64,000 nucleotides of DNA from CAIVAT01 sp964525995 (GCA_964525995.1 CAZGIM010000005.1:62001-126000), one strand, 5' to 3'. Positions 44,319-53,736 are shown, counted from the stretch's first letter. The notes: generated from the letters alone by a model not told the origin. Translations and numbers: made by a program.

Positions 44319-45986
44319 ATGCCCACACTCAATTGGATAGGAAAAGAAAAAGTAATTAATCATCATAGAGATGTTCCATTTAGAATTTTGGAGCACAAAT
44401 ATGGTTTTAACGAAACAGACGGGGAAACAAATACTCCTTCAAATTCTGGTAATAAAATCATTCATGGTGATAACCTCGAAGCCCTGAAAAGTCTGCTACC
44501 AGAATACGAAGGCAAAATTAAATGTATCTACATAGATCCTCCATATAACACCGGTAACGAGAATTGGGTGTATAATGATAATGTGAACCACCCGAAAATA
44601 AAAAAATGGTTAGGTGAAATTGTAGGCAAAGATGGTGATGATCTTAGTAGGCACGATAAGTGGTTATGTATGATGTACCCACGGTTAAAACTTTTGCATA
44701 AATTACTTCATAAAGATGGTGCCCTGTTTGTTTCATTAGATGAAAATGAAAACAGCAATTTAAGATTATTATTAAACGAAATTTTTGGAGAAACTAATTT
44801 TGTAGCCCAAATCACACTTTTATGTAATCCCAAAGGTAGAAGTCAAGATAAATATTTTGGGACGAACCATGAATACATTATCATTTATAGTAAAACTAAA
44901 AAAATTAAAGATTCATTTAGTGTAACTAAAGACAATGAATTAATTGAAAAAGAATATAAATTAACTGATGAGAATGGAAGATATAGACTGCTGGAACTTC
45001 GTAATACACATCGTGAGTTTAATAAAACAAACCGTCCAAATCTGTTTTACCCGCTATATATTGATCCTGTAACATTTTTGGTTACAACTTTAAGAAGCGA
45101 TAATAATAATATTGAAGTTTATCCATTGTGGCCAGATGGATTTGAAGGTTGTTGGACTTGGGGTAAGGATTTAGCCGAATCTGACAAACATTTATTATTA
45201 GCTCAAAAGACCCGGGGTAAATGGAAAATATACAGAAAAGCATATTCGACTTCAGAGGAAGGTGAAAATGTAAAAAAGAAACTCTTTACAATTTGGAACG
45301 ATCCAAAATTCTTTACAGAAAAAGGTCAAACCTCATTTGGAGAAATTTTCCCTGGTCTTAACAAAAATGACTTTCCTCAACCTAAATCAGTTGATTTGAT
45401 AATTGAAGTAATAAGAACTTGTACTGAGAAAAATGATATAATCCTTGACAGTTTTGCTGGTTCTGGTACAACTGGGCACGCTGTTTTAAACCTCAATAAA
45501 AGAGATGGTGAAAACCGCAATTTTATTGTAATAGAAATGGAAGATTATGCCAATACCATTACTGCCGAACGGATGAAGCGTGTTATAAATGGTTATGGCG
45601 ATATAAATGGCACTGGTGGCAGTTTCGATTATTATGAATTGGGCAAGCCCTTGTTTGTTGGCGAAAACAATGAATATCTGAACGAAGAGGTAGATACCGG
45701 AAAAATAAGGGAATACATCTGGTACAGCGAAACACGAAAAGCATTTGAGCAACCGGAATTAAAATCAGACACATCCTATTTCCTTGGCAAAAAAGAAGGA
45801 ACTGCCTACTATTTTATCTACGAAAAAGAATCGCTTACAACGCTTGATTACGATAAACTTTCCACCATAAAAACCAAAGCAGGGCATTACGTTATTTATG
45901 CCGATAATTGCCTGTTGCCAAAGGATTTTATGATGAAAAAGAACATAATATTTAAAAAAATTCCACGTGATGTAACCCGTTTTTAA
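44319..45986 (+). CDS. mod: Type III restriction-modification DNA methyltransferase
   Basis: A 555-residue beta-class N6-adenine methyltransferase. Motif IV DPPY is at 73-76 (YIDPPYNTGNENWVYNDNVN) and the SAM motif FAGSGTTGHAVLNLN comes later, the order typical of type III Mod proteins; WGKDLAESDKHLLL and MKRVINGYGDINGTGGSFDY belong to the same family. The target-recognition domain lies between. It would modify one strand of an asymmetric site and form the complex with Res. The gene starts 6 bp after the HTH frame and ends one base before the res ATG. Confidence 0.95.
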   Translation: MPTLNWIGKEKVINHHRDVPFRILEHKYGFNETDGETNTPSNSGNKIIHGDNLEALKSLLPEYEGKIKCIYIDPPYNTGNENWVYNDNVNHPKIKKWLGEIVGKDGDDLSRHDKWLCMMYPRLKLLHKLLHKDGALFVSLDENENSNLRLLLNEIFGETNFVAQITLLCNPKGRSQDKYFGTNHEYIIIYSKTKKIKDSFSVTKDNELIEKEYKLTDENGRYRLLELRNTHREFNKTNRPNLFYPLYIDPVTFLVTTLRSDNNNIEVYPLWPDGFEGCWTWGKDLAESDKHLLLAQKTRGKWKIYRKAYSTSEEGENVKKKLFTIWNDPKFFTEKGQTSFGEIFPGLNKNDFPQPKSVDLIIEVIRTCTEKNDIILDSFAGSGTTGHAVLNLNKRDGENRNFIVIEMEDYANTITAERMKRVINGYGDINGTGGSFDYYELGKPLFVGENNEYLNEEVDTGKIREYIWYSETRKAFEQPELKSDTSYFLGKKEGTAYYFIYEKESLTTLDYDKLSTIKTKAGHYVIYADNCLLPKDFMMKKNIIFKKIPRDVTRF

Positions 45987-45987
45987 T

Positions 45988-48630
45988 ATGGAACTGAAAA
46001 GCTATCAACAGAAAGTAATAAAAGACCTCGAACTCTATTTGGATTATGTTCAGAGGTTCAAAAAAACCGATGCTGCTTTTAATAAGTTTTGGGAAGACCG
46101 GATTGGTCCTTATAATCCTTTAAATAATGAAGGGATGCAGCCCTATAAAAATACTATTCCCAATGCTGCACATGTTTGTATTAAAGTCCCGACAGCCGGT
46201 GGTAAAACATTCATTGCCTGTAATGCTTTGCATACCATATTCTCAGCTTACTCATCTGAACTTCCTAAAATAGTTGTGTGGTTGGTTCCCTGGAGTAACC
46301 TGCTCGACCAAACTGTGAACAACCTCAGCAATCCCGATCACCCTTACAGGCAAAAATTAGATGCTTTATTCAACCATCGTGTCGAAGTGTACGAGAAGAA
46401 AGATTTGTTGCAAGGTTCTAACTTCAATCCTACGGTAGTAAAAGAACAGCTTTCCATTGTAGTAATGAGTTTTTCGAGTTTAAGAGCAAGGAATAAAGAG
46501 GATAGAAAAGTTTATCAGGAGAACGGGCAATTGGCAACTTTTGCCATCCAGTATAAAGATAAATCTCACCTGCTCGAAGATACCGACGACACTGCATTAA
46601 TTAATGTAATCCGCAGCATGAATCCGGTTTTGGTGGTTGACGAAAGCCACAATGCCGAAAGTGATTTAAGCGTGGATATGTTGAATGCCCTAAACCCCTC
46701 ATTTGTTTTAGACCTAACGGCGACACCAAAAGACAACAGTAATATTGTGAGTCTGGTTCCGGCTATCGAATTGAAAAAGGAGCACATGGTTAAACTTCCT
46801 GTTATTGTTTATAACCACCACGATAAAACAGAAGTAATAAATAGTGCATTACATCTTCAGCGTAAATTGGAATTACTTGCAATCGAACAATCAAAAAACG
46901 GAGGCAAATACATCAGGCCAATAATTTTATTTCAGGCACAACCCCGTACGGATGAAGATAATACAACATTTGACAAGCTCAAAGAACAACTGCTTAAAGT
47001 GGGCATTCCCGAAGAACAGATTAAGATAAAAACAGCCGAAAAAGACGAATTAAAAGGGATTGATTTAAGCTCCCCTGAGTGTCCTGTCCGTTACATCATT
47101 ACAATAAATGCACTTAAAGAAGGCTGGGATTGCCCATTTGCATACATTCTCGCATCGCTTGCCGATAAATCATCAGCAGTTGATGTTGAACAGATTTTAG
47201 GACGTGTATTGCGTCAGCCCTATGTAATGAAACATTCTGCTGCATTGCTCAATGTTTCTTATGTTTTAACAGCATCTGTAAAATTCAACGATACGTTGCA
47301 AAATATTGTCAAAGGTTTGCAAGCATCCGGTTTCAGCGAGAAAGATTACAGGCAAAAAGACAATATGCCCGAAGAGGAAAAGAAACTGGTTGTTGAAAAA
47401 CCTCTCGAATCCTTTCTATTTCCTGAACAGAATGAAGAAAGCAAGGATGCATTCGATGAAATAATTCCGGAAAGAATTTCATTTAATCCAGAAACAATTA
47501 GTTCTCCCGACACCAAAATAGAATCTATTGAAGAAATAGAAAACATGGCTGAAACACAAAACAGGGAGATGGAAGAAGTTATTGAAAAACAAAGTCAGCA
47601 ACCTGTTGACGAAAATATATTTCAGGAAATGGGAGAAAAAGTAAAGCGATACAGAATTGTTGATGTCAATAAAGACTTGGCATCCGGCATTAAACTACCT
47701 CAATTTTTCTTAGAAGTTCAACAAAGCGATATTTTCGGTACCGATAAAATATTGTTAAACCAGGAATCTTTGTTGAAAAATTTTAAACTGAGCAATGAAG
47801 ATTCAAAAATTGACTTCGACCAGATAACTTCCGATTTGTACAAGGTAGATATTGAACAGATAAAGAAAGACGAATACGCCCCTCGCTTTACCAAGATTGA
47901 AGATATGCAGGTCAAAGACCCTATCGTTGAATATATTCTTGCCAAACCAAAAGAAGGGCAAATAAAGGATATTGCACATCAGCTTGTTCAGTTGGTTGGT
48001 GACATGTACCCTATTCCCGATCAGGAAATTCGGGCTTATGTTGAAAGAATATTAAAACAGTTGAATGCCGAACAACTTCAGGATATTTTGGTAAGAAAAT
48101 GGAGTTATTCTGATAAGATTAAAGCAAAAATCAGGCTTCATGCGGATTCCTACGCAGAAGGTCAATTTAATGACCTTATAAAAATCAGAAAGGTTGTAAC
48201 CGAACCAATCTGGAATTTTCCCGAAATGATTGTTCCGGGTCCATTAGGTTCTTCAATTGGTCACTCATTATATGAACGTGAGGGTGCAATGAACAACTTT
48301 GAAACCACTGTCATTACTGATATTGCAAGTTTGCCCAATATAGCTTTCTGGCATCGCAACTTAGGCAGAGGCAAAGGATTTTCAATCAATGGCTTTAAAT
48401 CCAATCATTACCCCGATTTCATCGTGGTTTCAAAATCCGGTAAAATAATCATTGTCGAAACCAAAGGAGATGACAGGGATAACTCTGATAGTGCTGCTAA
48501 ATGTCGTTTAGGGAATAAATGGGCTGAGTTGGCCGGAAAAGATTTTCTTTACTTCATGGTCTTTGATAAAAAAGCCATTGACGGGGCATATACAGTGGAT
48601 AAAGCAAAAGAATTGATTAAACAATTGTAA
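45988..48630 (+). CDS. res: Type III restriction enzyme, helicase-nuclease subunit
   Basis: An 880-residue superfamily 2 helicase and nuclease. Walker A is VPTAGGKTFIAC (about 68-79), Walker B is LVVDESHNAES near 213-223, the TAT motif is DLTATPKD, and motif VI is EQILGRVLRQPYV. The C-terminal PD-(D/E)xK nuclease is seen as HYPDFIVV, a short linker and IIIVETKGDD. A Res subunit cleaves DNA after ATP-driven communication between two inversely oriented unmodified sites, together with Mod. All motifs are intact, so the system appears functional. Confidence 0.95.
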   Translation: MELKSYQQKVIKDLELYLDYVQRFKKTDAAFNKFWEDRIGPYNPLNNEGMQPYKNTIPNAAHVCIKVPTAGGKTFIACNALHTIFSAYSSELPKIVVWLVPWSNLLDQTVNNLSNPDHPYRQKLDALFNHRVEVYEKKDLLQGSNFNPTVVKEQLSIVVMSFSSLRARNKEDRKVYQENGQLATFAIQYKDKSHLLEDTDDTALINVIRSMNPVLVVDESHNAESDLSVDMLNALNPSFVLDLTATPKDNSNIVSLVPAIELKKEHMVKLPVIVYNHHDKTEVINSALHLQRKLELLAIEQSKNGGKYIRPIILFQAQPRTDEDNTTFDKLKEQLLKVGIPEEQIKIKTAEKDELKGIDLSSPECPVRYIITINALKEGWDCPFAYILASLADKSSAVDVEQILGRVLRQPYVMKHSAALLNVSYVLTASVKFNDTLQNIVKGLQASGFSEKDYRQKDNMPEEEKKLVVEKPLESFLFPEQNEESKDAFDEIIPERISFNPETISSPDTKIESIEEIENMAETQNREMEEVIEKQSQQPVDENIFQEMGEKVKRYRIVDVNKDLASGIKLPQFFLEVQQSDIFGTDKILLNQESLLKNFKLSNEDSKIDFDQITSDLYKVDIEQIKKDEYAPRFTKIEDMQVKDPIVEYILAKPKEGQIKDIAHQLVQLVGDMYPIPDQEIRAYVERILKQLNAEQLQDILVRKWSYSDKIKAKIRLHADSYAEGQFNDLIKIRKVVTEPIWNFPEMIVPGPLGSSIGHSLYEREGAMNNFETTVITDIASLPNIAFWHRNLGRGKGFSINGFKSNHYPDFIVVSKSGKIIIVETKGDDRDNSDSAAKCRLGNKWAELAGKDFLYFMVFDKKAIDGAYTVDKAKELIKQL

Positions 48631-48640
48631 ATTCAACATT

Positions 48641-48727
48641 ATGGAAATTAAAGGTGCAGTTTAATCCGTAAAAAAATTAAATGAAAATATTTTTGTTGTT
48701 CCTGACTACCCAAGAGAATATGTATAA
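48641..48727 (+). pseudogene. Relic of a DUF262 (GmrSD-type) gene N-terminus
   Basis: Ten bases after res, a 29-codon stretch reads MEIKGAV, stop, SVKKLNENIFVVPDYPREYV, stop. The phrase VPDYPREYV corresponds to the (V/I)PDYQREYVW motif at the start of DUF262 proteins, the nuclease/NTPase part of GmrSD-type IV restriction enzymes, with Q changed to P and the following Trp position replaced by a stop. An internal TAA also breaks the frame. Nothing of the remaining gene is left before the convergent operon. Confidence 0.55.
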
Positions 48728-48848
48728 TTGGCGAACGCCACGCGTATATTTCAAAGTCAAGTAAAGCTATAATGTAACAACCCAAAAAAGTGTGAGAAAA
48801 ATATCCCCATATTTGTTCGCATATTATGAGTTTATAACAAAATATCTA

Positions 48849-49817
48849 TTAAAATAATATTTCAGCATAAGAAGGGAAAAACCGATAAATCTTATTATAA
48901 TTTTGAATTTCTTCCGAACTCATCTCAAACTCTTTTGGCAACCAACCATCATGGCATGGCATATGTGAATCTAAAACTAATTGCTCTTTTCTAGTTAAAA
49001 TTGGCACCCTAATATAAAATGGATCTGATTGAAAATCAGCCCGGATATAATCCGCTTTTAATAATCTACTCCCCTTAATTTTTTGCTTTGATTTTTTATC
49101 GCATATCATACCGCCTGCAGTTATCATTCTGTGTCCATCAGCATAAATGAAATTAAAAAGTGGTTGAAATTGGATATCTTGTCTTCCAGCTAACCCTGCT
49201 TTTATGGAATTTAGACAAGCCTTAATATTTAGTCGAGGTAAGTTCTCATAATAGAAATCTTCATTAGTATAAGGTAATAAATATGTATCTGCAAAAGAAG
49301 TAAAATATTTCTTGCTTTTTGATATGTTTTCTTCATTATTTTCTTCTCGATTATTTCCTTTAATTGGGGGCTCGGAATCAATTGTAAAAAGCAGAATAGA
49401 TCCAGGTGATAAAGTTGAAGCAGCAGCTGAAATATCCCGCAACATTTCTTCTCGGAGAATGTCATCATAATCCAACCAAAGTAAGTGCTGTCTGTCAGAC
49501 TCTAGTTTAGGTATAAAATTTCCAATGGGTTGACCTACTTCAAGATTAATAATCTCCTTATAAGGAGCGTTAAAGTGTATTCTATTCTCAATTTTTGTTG
49601 ATATCTCAACACTTAACATATTTCTTATTCCAATAATTTTGTGAAAAAGTGAAAAATCAACAAAATGTATTGAACCCATTCCAGTATATCTGTAGTCTCT
49701 AATTGGGAAACCAGAATCGGAAATTAATAATAAGGCATCAATCAATATCCTACGCTCGACTTGCTTTGCTGGACGAAGTGCGTAGTGAACACGATTATAA
49801 CTCTCTGTAATTCTCAT
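48849..49817 (-). CDS. Methyltransferase-like Rossmann protein, third gene of the GHKL operon
   Basis: A 322-residue cytoplasmic protein. It starts MRITESYNRVHYALRPAKQV, then RRILIDALLLISDSGFPIRD and YRYTGMGSIHFVDFSLFHKI. The last phrase followed by NMLSVEIS resembles a SAM-binding glycine loop and acidic strand end, and LLWLDYDDIL could be the next Rossmann strand. I know this as a conserved family of putative O-methyltransferase-like proteins found beside GHKL ATPases; its target is unknown. Its ATG overlaps the end of the ATPase gene by 4 bp. The genes are convergent with the type III system. Confidence 0.75.
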   Translation of the reverse strand: MRITESYNRVHYALRPAKQVERRILIDALLLISDSGFPIRDYRYTGMGSIHFVDFSLFHKIIGIRNMLSVEISTKIENRIHFNAPYKEIINLEVGQPIGNFIPKLESDRQHLLWLDYDDILREEMLRDISAAASTLSPGSILLFTIDSEPPIKGNNREENNEENISKSKKYFTSFADTYLLPYTNEDFYYENLPRLNIKACLNSIKAGLAGRQDIQFQPLFNFIYADGHRMITAGGMICDKKSKQKIKGSRLLKADYIRADFQSDPFYIRVPILTRKEQLVLDSHMPCHDGWLPKEFEMSSEEIQNYNKIYRFFPSYAEILF

Positions 49818-51214
49818 TTTATCGCATTGCTAGTCAAATAATAATCAAAAGTCATTTTGCCAACTTCATTCGCACTAAGTTTGGGATTTCGTTCGTGTTT
49901 TCTAATAGCTTCAACTAAATCGATTTCCGCTTCATATTTAATGTGAACAGTAGTCTTAATTTTTTTTTGTTTAGTTTGATTAACAGCAAAATCAGATTGA
50001 ATAGAAGATTTCAATGTTCTTACATCAACTGCAGTAACATTATTTACGATTTTTCTCTCATTTAAAGATTCGATGGGATCACTTGGATACATTTTATCTA
50101 AAAATGTTAATATTGGTCGAGAAATCAATCTCATTTGATTTCTAATATTTTGATAAACAAGTGATTCTTGGTTTAAACCTTGTTTAGTAGTTTTCCATGG
50201 CAATTTCATAGGATTAGAAGATTGAAATAAGGCTAATCCAACAAAACCTCTATATTTACTATGAAATTGTGGCAATGATCCTCCTCCCCAACCTGTCAAA
50301 TCGCTTTTATCAGCAACAACTATCAATCTGCCATTACAAGCAACATACCAACCTGCCAATTCATTAGCCCACTGGTTTTTTTCTTGTCTTGCAGCAACAC
50401 TCGCAATTAACTGAACAGAAACTTCGTTAAAATCAAATTTTTTATTTGCCGGTTCTATCTCTTGTGATTTTCCAAATGGAATATTAATTGGTTCTATTAT
50501 CTGATTGTTAAGAATAATTCTAACATAACGTTCGAGAAAAAGTCCATAGACGTTTGCTATACTTTTAATTAACTTGCCAGAAAATTCACCATCAGATAGG
50601 GCATGTTTTACCTCGTCACTGAATTTTTTAATAATGATTGAAGTACCAGCCTTTGCATCGTTTACTGATGGGTTTGAGACTTGCAATGGGAAACTCCAAT
50701 CATCGATGGTATTATCGGATTTCATCCAATCTTTTATACTCTGTACTGAAACGACAAAACCATCATTTTTAGATTTAGAATGAATTTCAAATGAATCCCC
50801 AATTTTAAATAAGGCACGCTTTAATCCTATTCCATATACACCTAATGAAATCTTTTTATTTTTATCAAGCTCATTAAACTCATGCCCAAAGTTGAAAACT
50901 TCATTTTGAGCTTCTTTGAGCGGAATTCCTCCACAATTATCTTCAATTTTAAATAATTTATCAGTATATTGAATATTTATTATAGGTAAAGACTCTTTTT
51001 CCCTTAATGTTAGGATTAATTCCGGTGAATAAAAATTATCATTAAATATAATTTTATCCTTCCTTATCAATCCATCTACTGAATTATCTACTAAATCAAG
51101 GATACAATCAATCAGTGAAATATCCCTAGTAAACATTTCAACAAAAAACCATTTTCTTGGCTTTGCGGATGCAGTGTTATCTTGCATACTATTTGTTTTG
51201 ATAGAATTTTTCAA
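49814..51214 (-). CDS. GHKL ATPase, MORC/MutL-like, second gene of the operon
   Basis: A 466-residue ATPase of the Bergerat fold. The N box is ILDLVDNSVDG (Asp40 in the place of the usual Glu, Asn44), the G1 box is EDNCGGIP (91-98), and the G2 box is LGVYGIGLKRALFKIGD (124-140). A transducer-like domain follows, with PWKTTKQGLNQESLVYQ as a likely ATP-sensing lysine loop. MORC- and MutL-like ATPases have been described in predicted restriction-modification operons (paraMORC group) and act as ATP-driven clamps on DNA. It overlaps the methyltransferase gene by 26 bp and the Rossmann gene by 4 bp, so all three are co-translated. Confidence 0.88.
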   Translation of the reverse strand: MKNSIKTNSMQDNTASAKPRKWFFVEMFTRDISLIDCILDLVDNSVDGLIRKDKIIFNDNFYSPELILTLREKESLPIINIQYTDKLFKIEDNCGGIPLKEAQNEVFNFGHEFNELDKNKKISLGVYGIGLKRALFKIGDSFEIHSKSKNDGFVVSVQSIKDWMKSDNTIDDWSFPLQVSNPSVNDAKAGTSIIIKKFSDEVKHALSDGEFSGKLIKSIANVYGLFLERYVRIILNNQIIEPINIPFGKSQEIEPANKKFDFNEVSVQLIASVAARQEKNQWANELAGWYVACNGRLIVVADKSDLTGWGGGSLPQFHSKYRGFVGLALFQSSNPMKLPWKTTKQGLNQESLVYQNIRNQMRLISRPILTFLDKMYPSDPIESLNERKIVNNVTAVDVRTLKSSIQSDFAVNQTKQKKIKTTVHIKYEAEIDLVEAIRKHERNPKLSANEVGKMTFDYYLTSNAIK

Positions 51215-52013
51215 TTCTTTGTTTTGTTATATTTAGGCTTGATGAAAGTTTATCATTTAATAGAAATCTCATACCTGAATTTAAGGCAGCAATTGCTGTA
51301 GTCCCAGTTCCTGCAAAGGGATCAACGATTAACCCATTTTTAGTTCCGCTAATATGAATAATTCTTTCAACTAATTCAACAGGTAATTCATTTGCAGCCC
51401 TGTGCTTATGTTTTTTATGTCTAACAGGACTTAAATCATCCCAAAAATCACTTAAATTTATACCTTTTTTAATGTATTTTGTATAGCCACCATAATCCTT
51501 TATTAGTCCATGGCAATGCCGACATTGTGCCGCTGGAATTTTTGGTCTATTTAAAATATTTGGAGATCCTTTTGTATAGAATAACAATGCATAATGTGCA
51601 GGATAAAGTGTTTTGCCTCTCACGAAACCATTTTTCATGGCTATAGCAATCCAATGCTTAAAATCCAATCTTTCACCAATTAATTCACCAATCTTTAAGG
51701 CCCAACGTGGCATATGATAAATATAAAGTGATCCTCCTGGTTTTATCACATTAATACTTTTATCAATTAGAGTAGATAAAAATATTTTATATTCATCTAT
51801 TTTTAGAAGATCGGCTTTTGAAGTACTATTTCCATATTTTTTACCAAGATTAAATGGTGGATCCAGAAAGACTATATCTGCACATTCATTTTCTAGACTT
51901 TTTAAAAAATTTATTGCATCCATTTTTACAATGATTCCTGACGGGAAGATTATGCTCGGTTTTATGATTGGTGTTGAAGGTTTAAAATTGATTAGCAAAT
52001 CCTTGTTTATCAT
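51189..52013 (-). CDS. Beta-class DNA methyltransferase, first gene of the GHKL operon
   Basis: A 274-residue site-specific DNA methyltransferase. Motif IV DPPF is at 51-54 (VFLDPPFNLGKKYGN) and the SAM motif DPFAGTGTTA is at 231-240, the permuted order of beta-class N6-adenine or N4-cytosine enzymes. A CRHCHG pair with neighbouring His may bind zinc. Alone it could be an orphan methylase, but the tight overlaps with the GHKL ATPase and Rossmann genes indicate the modification arm of a three-part system. No nuclease motif is seen in the operon. Confidence 0.92.
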   Translation of the reverse strand: MINKDLLINFKPSTPIIKPSIIFPSGIIVKMDAINFLKSLENECADIVFLDPPFNLGKKYGNSTSKADLLKIDEYKIFLSTLIDKSINVIKPGGSLYIYHMPRWALKIGELIGERLDFKHWIAIAMKNGFVRGKTLYPAHYALLFYTKGSPNILNRPKIPAAQCRHCHGLIKDYGGYTKYIKKGINLSDFWDDLSPVRHKKHKHRAANELPVELVERIIHISGTKNGLIVDPFAGTGTTAIAALNSGMRFLLNDKLSSSLNITKQRIEKFYQNK

Positions 52014-52042
52014 TGTTTATAGAATATGTTGGGTAAGAATCT

Positions 52043-52075
52043 CAAAGGTAGAAAGAATATTTTTCATATTTCAAG
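52043..52075 (-). promoter_or_regulatory. Promoter of the GHKL operon
   Basis: On the reverse strand CTTG (52072-52075), a 21-bp spacer and TACCTTTG (52043-52050) match the Bacteroidota consensus. Initiation would be near 52036, about 23 nt before the ATG at 52013. The rest of 52014-52350 shows no gene. Confidence 0.5.
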
Positions 52076-52350
52076 CTACATCAATTCATATTCAGATTAA
52101 CTTGAAATTGTATAGTAAGTCATTAACAGGATAAACTTAATCTATCAAAACCCATGATCTTCTGAATTTTGGATAGATTCAAATTAAATAAACAGGGTTA
52201 TCGTTGATTCTTCATTCGCAATGCTAATAAAACTTTTAGGCATATGTGGCTTGACTTCGCAATGATAGATTTAATCTATGTCGTTACCAAGGGGCGCGTA
52301 ATGGCTGAGGATACTTCGGGTTTGGGATTGTTGTTCTTTTCAGTCTTCAT

Positions 52351-52539
52351 TTAGCTATCCTCGGTCAGGTGCTGTACCATAATGACTTTGGTATTGCCGA
52401 ATAAGGCGTCGAGAAGGGTCTCCTGCTGATCTTTGCAGATCTCTTTGCGCTTGCTTCCGAGGGATTTCTTCATTAGTTCCCGCAGCACATCGTCAGCTAC
52501 GTTCCAGATGAGGGAGGAGAGGGATTGGAAGTTAGACAT
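52351..52539 (-). pseudogene. hsdM: Internally deleted hsdM relic A
   Basis: A 62-codon frame. It begins with the conserved start of type I methyltransferases (MSNFQSLSSLIWNVADDVLR) and jumps directly to KKSLGSKRKEIC, which in intact HsdM lies several hundred residues later. More than 400 codons are missing, including the SAM motif and NPPF motif. The ending (GNTKVIMVQHLTEDS) is unrelated or degraded. A second relic with the same type of junction lies at 53876-54071. Confidence 0.65.
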
Positions 52540-52572
52540 AGAGTAGTGTTTGCTATGACCCCTTCCCCTGTA

Positions 52573-52597
52573 CCCCCTCCCCTTGAAGCGGAGGGGG
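52573..52597. repeat. Very G+C-rich hairpin
   Basis: CCCCCTCC and GGAGGGGG form a perfect 8-bp stem around the 9-nt loop CCTTGAAGC, followed by a further G6 run. It lies between hsdM relic A and the amber-interrupted gene, in otherwise A+T-rich DNA. It resembles a common intergenic repeat and could also form a G-quadruplex. Confidence 0.6.
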
Positions 52598-52689
52598 ACG
52601 GGGGGTGAGGTCATTCGATGTCAGTCGGATTCTTAGATGTTTTCTGTTATGGATATGTAAAATTATGCAGTTCTGATTTATTATCACAG

Positions 52690-53040
52690 CTATTCCTTGG
52701 TTATCGGCTCGTCTTCCAGGTCAAGAACCATTGAACATACTTCAACCTCAAAACATTCAGAGAACATTTTATAGGTCCTGGGCTGGGGCTATTTTTCTTT
52801 ATCGGTATACAAATCGTTCAGTTCATTGATGAAAATCAATTCGAAATACTTCTTAACCCATTTTAAAACGTCCTCATTGCTTTCCATCTCCCGAACCAGA
52901 TAGATATTGTTCTCATCGTTTTCGGTAATCGGTTCTTCCTCAGGCATTACCTGATTCAGCCAATCGAAATACGGTTTCTTAGGCCTTATAATGATCGCGT
53001 TACGATCAATCGACTCATAAAACTCTGGAATTAAACTCAT
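52690..53040 (-). pseudogene. Small conserved protein gene interrupted by an amber codon
   Basis: The reading frame from ATG 53040 (MSLIPEFYESIDRNAIIIRP) runs 83 codons to a TAG at 52789-52791 and then continues in the same frame with clearly related sense (PQPRTYKMFSECFEVEVCSM, then LDLEDEPITKE) to a TAG at 52690. Homologues that I recall read W at the broken position (a WPQ phrase), so one G-to-A change of TGG explains it. The product would be 116 residues of unknown function, a family frequent in Bacteroidota. It starts 27 bp behind the NYN gene. Confidence 0.7.
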
Positions 53041-53067
53041 AGACTGTTTTTAATAAAGCAATTTTAG

Positions 53068-53691
53068 TTATTTCCATTCAAACGGCTTGACCAGATTATA
53101 GCTATCCGATTTGATAACGGTGTGCGGAAATTGATTAGATGTTAACTTTACCCTGTTTATGAATAGGCTACCGGAAGCGACGAGCTTCATGTTATTGTTA
53201 AATCTATCTGGAGGAAAGGCAACCACAACTTTTTTATCAGGGAAACAATTCCTTACGGCCGTTATTGGAGGAACCAGGTCGCTATCACCCGAAACAATAA
53301 TTGCAATATCATATTTATCCTTAAATGCATCGCATAATAATTCTGTTGCGATATTGACATCTGTCATTTTTTCATTGCTATAGGCATATGAATATCCACA
53401 TTTACGACATTGTTCAATTTTTGATTGGTAATGACCATAATAAACCGAGACATCCTTTAAGGTCTCAATCGCTTCAATATATGTTCCCTGTCGCTTTTCC
53501 TTGGGGGGATTGTTTCTGACTCTTGAAGTAAAGTATTTTGTTTTAAGCAACAACTGATCTTCTTTGAGCAAAGAATTCGCTAAGCCTTTAATATTTAACC
53601 AAAGCGCATCATCCCAGCCTTTTGACTTGATTCCAAAATACAAATTAAACCCATCGATATAAACTATCACTCTTTTTCCCGGATTTTCCAT
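53068..53691 (-). CDS. NYN-domain (LabA/DUF88-type) putative RNase
   Basis: A 207-residue protein of the PIN-like NYN superfamily. It starts VIVYIDGFNLYFGIKS (first catalytic Asp with the DGxN phrase), has EKMTDVNIATELLCDAF (second Asp and helix) and AIIVSGDSDLVPPITAV (SGDSDL with further Asp). A CRKCGYSYAY pair may hold zinc. Such proteins are metal-dependent RNases or are involved in RNA surveillance, and some are toxins or defence nucleases. It is bracketed by two hsdM relics and followed by an amber-interrupted small gene. Confidence 0.9.
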   Translation of the reverse strand: MENPGKRVIVYIDGFNLYFGIKSKGWDDALWLNIKGLANSLLKEDQLLLKTKYFTSRVRNNPPKEKRQGTYIEAIETLKDVSVYYGHYQSKIEQCRKCGYSYAYSNEKMTDVNIATELLCDAFKDKYDIAIIVSGDSDLVPPITAVRNCFPDKKVVVAFPPDRFNNNMKLVASGSLFINRVKLTSNQFPHTVIKSDSYNLVKPFEWK

Positions 53692-53697
53692 TTTTTA

Positions 53698-53730
53698 TTT
53701 GGACAAGTGATAAATGATTTTGTATATTTG
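53698..53730 (+). promoter_or_regulatory. Strong Bacteroidota promoter for the candidate small RNA
   Basis: TTTG (53698-53701), a 21-bp spacer and TATATTTG (53723-53730) match both boxes exactly. Initiation is expected near 53737, directly in front of two hairpins and with no open frame on this strand. Confidence 0.6.
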
Positions 53731-53736
53731 CATCTC

